NCBI RefSeq assembly: GCF_031143425.1
Contig: NC_090442.1
Location: 425,833,776 to 425,897,775 of the forward strand
Direction of reading: 5' to 3'
DNA: 64,000 nucleotides
From: Pleurodeles waltl
Lineage: Eukaryota > Chordata > Amphibia > Caudata > Salamandridae
The notes under the pieces were generated by a model. It ran no database searches. It had not been told where the DNA came from and saw nothing but the letters and a program-made list of their open reading frames with translations. The number at the start of each line of letters is the position of its first letter. Within the stretch, counting starts at the first letter, position 1. A program made the position numbers and the translations under genes. Shown here one piece after another: positions 59,330-64,000 of the stretch.

Positions 59330-59432
59330 CTGTCACGAATGTGACAGATATCCCATCCACTCTACTACATGCTCCATAGTCTATAATAGAATTATAATAC
59401 AGCGAACGAGATATCTGTCACGTTCGTGACAG
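59330..59432. mobile_element. ~103-bp inverted-repeat element
   Basis: Ends CTGTCACGAATGTGACAG (59330 onward) and its complement with one change (ending 59432) form a 23-bp terminal inverted repeat that continues as GATATC. Each end is itself nearly palindromic (CTGTCACG..CGTGACAG). The interior is AT-rich. The target duplication is unclear. Confidence 0.7.
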
Positions 59433-60771
59433 AGAAACCCCTTCCGCCAATCTCTAAATCAGGCCTTAAGTGTGAACGTAGAAATCTTGACAAGATGAAG
59501 GCACCAAAGTTATCTGGATGGTGAGAGGAATTCTCTGAGTGAGAATTTCAAATTTCTCCCACCAAGACCAGTGGCTACACCGGGGCCGCATCCAGCAGCT
59601 ATCCAGCCTCATAGCTGTTCCTGATGATAATTCAGAAATGACTTCCAGCTTGGGGGTCATTTCTAAATTTTGGGGGGCAGTCCTTTACTCCCTCTCCCTG
59701 ACTGAGAAACAGGCTGCCACCAGGAAAATAAATCTGGCCCAAGGTAAAACCTCTGACTTGGCCGAACCTGGTTTCTGTATTTCACTTGTGCTCCACTGTG
59801 GTTGGCCCCAAATTGGTTCAGTTAGGTCTTAATAATTAAAACCTGAGATTAACCCTCAATTGCTCTAGTACAGAGCAGACAGGCCTAACTTAGGAGAAGC
59901 AGTTATCAGTACTAAAACAGTTAAAAAGTAGAAAAGAAAACACAACTAAATCTCACTCTAATTTATAAAAATATAGAAAAATCGAATTAACAAATACTCA
60001 CCGAAATGACAGAAATTGGATGTAGGGAATTGGAACTGTCATTTTTGGACATTTGAAGTCAAACTAGCTCCTAAAAGGGCACATTGCCTATTGCAGTTAT
60101 CTGGTCACGACAGAGCAGGTCCAAGTCAAAAGTTAAGGTAGACCGTGAGCTACTGCCTGTTAGGTACATGACTAGGTTTGAGAAGTTTGCCTTCTGATTT
60201 AGAAGTTTTTATGGAGAAAAGTCCTTGTTGAAGGCTTGTCGTGGGTCAGGATGAAGATTGGATCCAGAGGAGCCTCCCGCCAAGGACCTGCAGTTCACCA
60301 GACCTTCTAGTGAACTGCAGATCCTTGATTTAAAGGCTCAGCTTCAGCAGGAAATTTGGCATGGTCGTAGGTGACGTATGAAAAGCTCCAAAAGGTTGTG
60401 TGCCCAGAATCTGTTCCCAGGAAGGTCTCATCAGTGGTTGGATGCTCTACGCATCAACAACAACAACAACCTCAGTGAAGCCTCTCTACATTCAGACCTA
60501 GAAATTTTCCTGGTAGTCAAAATTCTTTCAGCAGGCAAACTGGTTATTCAAGTAAGTATGCAAGTAAAATTTGATTGTATTTGATTAATTAAAATCATTG
60601 CAAGGAATCTAGGAAATATTAAAAACTGAATGTGCAGCATCTTTATCATCAAGCTGACTAACTTGTTCTAAAAACTTGAAAAAGATTTAAAAAAACTGGA
60701 TGGATTAGCTTTCATAAGATTTCAAAAGCTTTTTTAAAAAACAACTTATAAGTATTTTTCATAATGACATA
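59433..60771. other. No recognised feature
   Basis: Mixed unique-looking sequence. A local inverted pair 'gaactgcag..cttg' and 'ctgcagttcac' lies at about 60290-60330. No supportable gene. Confidence 0.5.
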
Positions 60772-61098
60772 GTTCATTCATTCATTAGCTTTATTTCGGT
60801 GATAACCATACCATAGAAGCTCATCCTACATTGCACATATATAAATGAGTAAGGACCATAATATAAAACACTCTATCTATAAAATATTCAAAAGGAGCAA
60901 TAAAAATACAAAATTGTTAAGACATAGTCAGAATAATAGAAATCCATCAGTGTAAAAAGCAACGACATAAAAGCCTTTGCCCAGTGGACTAAAAAAGCAT
61001 AAAAGACTTAAAAACACAATGTAACACTATTAAGTTTAATATCAATTATTCCCTATGGGAATAGCATTTCCATTATTGTCTACAGTCATAAAATTATT

Positions 61099-62000
61099 TT
61101 AATGTAATGCATCAGAGGGTGGCTCTAAACATTTTGCTCTTACATGCCAAATTGCATCTAAAAATCTGTCAAACGCACATACCACAATACCATGGGTATT
61201 TGTTTTGCAGATCCTAAGAGCTAAAAGCCGGTTATTAATGCCCATGGATCTGCAAACAGGTATAATCCATTGAGCCCGCTGTTTAGCATATGCGGGACAG
61301 TGAAATAGTACGTGTGCAATACATTCTGATGACCCACAGCCCATGGGGCATAGGTCTTGTTGAAGATCCTGTTGGGACCATCTACAAGTAAGAGTGCGTA
61401 ATGGTAACAGACCCAGCCTAAACCTGATATAAAGTGCACGTGCTCAAGGGGATAGGATCAAATCCATGTAGTTTTCAAATTCATAATGACATTTAACTGA
61501 TGTGAACCTACCTGTCAAGCTAAGCAAAGGCACCTCAACCAATTTGCCTATTTTTAATTTTAACCAGTATGCATCCTTAACAATTTACGCCACATTTTTT
61601 GGAAGACCATAAGGGGCTGGCAAAAGTGGGCCAATTCTAAGTTGTTCAAGCTATTTTCAACGTGGTTACACCATGGAGTTTTCCTTATTATATGTGTACT
61701 AAGCAGGGCATTCAGCCATATTCTATAAGGGCCGAAGGGATCCATGGACCAAATCCTGGTCCTATACAATATTGGTCTTAAAGCGGCTATATGAGCAATG
61801 GAGTTTAAATTCAGGTACATCCGGATAGGCAGCATGGGAGAACTAGTGAGTATTTTAAGGAGAGCCTTTATAAATGAGTTTTCAGTAAGCTCTAGGTCCC
61901 TCAAAGTGCCATGCCCCCATAGCTCTGCTCCATACAAGGCGCCCCCTCTTGCTTGTATTTTATATATTTCCATTGCAGGAGAGATTGCAAATCCAGGAGA
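61099..62000 (-). pseudogene. LINE ORF2 C-terminal region with CCHC-like cluster
   Basis: Frame 62075-61560 continues past the RT ('IYKIQARGGALYGAELWG', a 'LYGxExW' block). After a break, frame 61344-61099 region reads 'CPMGCGSSECIAHVLFHCPAY', with Cys and His placed as in the 'CxxC...HxxxxC' C-terminal knuckle of such LINEs. It ends at 61099. Confidence 0.75.
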
Positions 62001-62833
62001 TCTATTTGCAAATCTCAAGACACACCCGAGTTCTGTTTCAGTCTCATATGTGCCTTTGATAAATGGGCCTGCCATTTACGCGTGTCCTCTAATCTAACTC
62101 CTAGATAATCAAAATCGGTAACTTTCTCTAATACTTCCCCATCCATTAGAATCGTCTTCCTTATTTTACATTTTCTGTCGCTAAAAATCATGTATTTAAT
62201 TTTCATGGAATTGACTTCAAGGCCATAATCTTTACAAAAGGACGTAAACTTCACGAGTAAATTGGCAAGGCTGGAGGCAGTTTGGGATAATAACAAAGTA
62301 TCATCCGCAAATAGTAAGCACGGGATCTTTGCCCCATCTAATTTTGGTGTGTCATTGTCACAGGCAAGTGAGTAAGGGATGCATGTGTTAATAAACATTT
62401 AAAACAGTGTAGTGGCCAACACACATCCCTGCCTCACCCCTCTTTTAATCGGAATTTCGCTTGTTACCTCCCCGTTTACTCCCCATCGGATTTTTGCAAA
62501 ACTCTCAGTATATAAGCTTTTATTTAAGTTTAATATAATAAGGGACTCTGGAAGCCGAATCCGTCCAGTACCTCCCACAGTTTGCAGCGCAGGACCAAAT
62601 CAAATGCAGATTTAAGATCCACAAAGACCACAAAGAGGTTTCCTCTATCCAAATCTACAATCTTCCATTTGATCGTAAGAAACCTAACTGTCTGATCAAT
62701 TGTACTAATTTTCTGTCTGAACCCCGCTTGGAGGTCACTGAACACTTGAGACTCTTCTAGCCATTCCTTAATCCTTGTCAGAACCTGGAAGCAGAATATT
62801 TTTTGGAGATTATCCAAAAGGCTAATTGGTCTG
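62000..62833 (-). pseudogene. LINE reverse transcriptase with intact FADD motif, frameshifted
   Basis: Frame 62817-62530 has 'DNLQKIFCFQVLTRIKEWLE', 'QAGFRQKISTIDQTVRFLT' and 'NLFVVFVDLKSAFD' (RT fingers with the first catalytic Asp in FVDLKSAFD). Frame 62398-62015 has 'PCLLFADDTLLLSQTASSLA' (catalytic FADD intact), 'YGLEVNSMKIKYMIF' and 'DFDYLGVRLED'. About 130 nt between them are out of frame ('GCVLATTLF', 'IKRGVRQGCVLATTLF' near 62400-62450 fits the missing 'RQGCxLSP' block). The protein is otherwise well preserved, suggesting a fairly recent copy. Confidence 0.85.
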
Positions 62834-64000
62834 TGTTAGAAATGGGGTTCTTGGTTGGCAGTCAGGTTGCCCTCTGTCCAAGCGAGAACCCTCATTCTAG
62901 TCAGGGTAAGTCACACACAATCCAAAATTAGCCTGTGCCCACCCTCTGGTAGCTTGGCATGAGCAGTCAGGCTTAACTTAGAAGGCAATGTGTAAAGCAT
63001 TTGTGCAATAAATCATACAACACCATAATATAACACCACAAAAATACACCACACAGTGTTTAGAAAAATATATAATATTTATCTGGGTATTTGCAGGTCA
63101 AAACGATCAAAGTTGCAATATGAATTTGTAAAGATATCACTGAAAAGTAATATAAAGTGTCTTAAGTCTTTAAAAAGCAAACAAAGTCTCTTTCAAGCAC
63201 AAAGTACCTGGTTTCTGGTGGAAAATCTCCTCAGAGGGCCACAGGAGAAGAGATACGTGGAAAAATGGTGTGTGCGTTGATTTCTCCCCAGCACACATGG
63301 ACTTGTGTTGTTATTTTTCACGCGGGGAAGTCGTGCGTCGTTTTCTGGCACGCGGACAGTCTCTTTCTGTGGATCGCGAGGATTACCAGATGTCCCGGGT
63401 CTGTGCATGGATTTTCCTGCTTGTTTTCCGGCTGCGCGTCGTTCTGCGGGGCTGCGCGTCGAAGTTTCGATCTCACGGCAGGCGTCGCGTCGATTTCTCC
63501 TCTGGAAGTCGGGCGGCGTTGTCCTTGCGAGGCCGTGCGTCGAAGTTCCGGTCGTCCCGAAGGCGTCGCGTCGATCAGCGTCGGTGTGCGGCGTTTTTCT
63601 CGCCGCGGAACAAACTGTGCGTCAAATTTCGGAGCACGGAGCGTTCAAGTGAAAAAGAGAAGTCTTTTTGGTCCTGAGACTTCAGGCAACAGGAGGCAAG
63701 CTCTATCCAAGCCCTTGGAGAGCACTTTCACAGCCAGACAAGAGTTCGGCAAGGCAGCAGGCCAACAGCAAGTCAGTAGTCCTTTGTAGAAAGCAGACAG
63801 GTGAGTCCTTTGAGCAGCCAGGCAGTTTTTCTTGGCAGGATGTAGTTTCTGGTTCAGGTTTCTTCTCCAGCAAGTGTCTGATGAGGTAGGGCAGAGGCCC
63901 TGTTTTATACTAAGTTGTGCCTTTGAAGTGGGGGTGACTTCAAAGAGTGTCTAAGAAATGCACCAAGCCCCCTTTCAGTTCAATCCTGTCTGCCAGAGTC
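62834..64000 (-). mobile_element. LTR of TGTT...AACA family, inserted in the LINE, runs off the window
   Basis: Starts TGTTAGAAATGGGG at 62834 and follows the solo LTR at 55519 for its entire visible length. It contains 'tatataatatttatctg', 'acaaagtacctggttt', the CpG-rich block (63240-63650), 'cctgagacttcaggcaacag' and 'gccctgttttatactaagtt'. The CpG-rich block here retains far more CG dinucleotides than the other copies. The far end lies beyond 64000, so solo or full element cannot be told. The left flanking 5-mer is GTCTG. Confidence 0.85.

Larger units (their letters stand above)
60772..62833 (-). mobile_element. Jockey/L2-like LINE, 5' part cut by an LTR insertion
   Basis: On the minus strand: RT (62817 to about 62000), post-RT region (62075-61560) and a C-terminal cysteine-rich part (61345-61099). 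The 3' end is 'gaaataaagctaatgaatgaatgaa' near 60795-60772, an AATAAA-like word followed by short tetramer repeats as in L2-type LINEs. The 5' side stops exactly at the LTR that starts at 62834, in the middle of the RT block 'RPISLLDNLQKIF'. Frames shift near 62530-62400 and 61560-61440. Clade call is by resemblance. Confidence 0.78.

Noticed and set aside
63265..63789. Long plus-strand frame of 174 residues
   Set aside because: Falls in the CpG-rich LTR block, overlaps two other long frames in the other phases, and has no recognisable domain; GC-rich sequence with few stop codons explains it.

Overview
This window looks like intergenic or intronic DNA from a giant vertebrate genome, most likely a salamander or newt. 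I infer this from the mix of decayed L1-type LINEs, Penelope-like elements (PLEs), 2.2-kb-LTR elements beginning TGTT and ending AACA, TTAA-flanked satellite-bearing elements and GC-rich foldback MITEs. I cannot test the species call without a database. I found no convincing host exon, tRNA, rRNA or CRISPR. Nearly every open frame is a piece of a dead mobile element or chance.

Region 1 to about 22 kb is one minus-strand L1 broken by a stack of insertions. A PLE with ~1-kb inverted terminal repeats (4101-19429, target duplication AGATC) sits in the L1 reverse-transcriptase region. A minus-strand LTR retrotransposon (4850-15707, duplication CAGTA/CAGGA) sits in the left repeat of that PLE. A TTAA-flanked element with a 379-bp tandem array (5126-9883) sits in the 3' LTR of that retrotransposon. 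A separate solo LTR (650-2874, duplication CCACC) interrupts the L1 3' half. The nesting order gives a relative history: L1 first, then PLE, then LTR element, then TTAA element.

Region 22-30 kb holds an unassigned stretch, an LTR fragment, a hAT-like end, two minus-strand L1 pieces and a plus-strand PLE (GIY-YIG endonuclease at 26.4-26.9 kb). Downstream of that PLE is a near-complete hammerhead ribozyme (28326-28378).

Region 30-35.6 kb is mostly simple or non-coding repeats: a TTAA-bounded MITE, a G-rich minisatellite, a hairpin MITE, a ~78-bp minisatellite and a perfect 28-bp palindrome. Region 35.6-42 kb is a near full-length but inactive L1 on the minus strand, with ORF1 and ORF2 both traceable. 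Region 42-48 kb has a 978-bp foldback MITE with TAA duplications and a plus-strand RTE-like LINE carrying a second foldback MITE.

Region 48-64 kb holds a reverse-oriented second copy of the TTAA/satellite family, a ~330-bp satellite pair, a LINE linker fragment, a short repeat with AAGATGGCTGCC motifs, a full-length solo LTR, a ~100-bp inverted-repeat element and a Jockey/L2-like LINE. An LTR of the same TGTT/AACA superfamily has inserted into that LINE and runs off the window.
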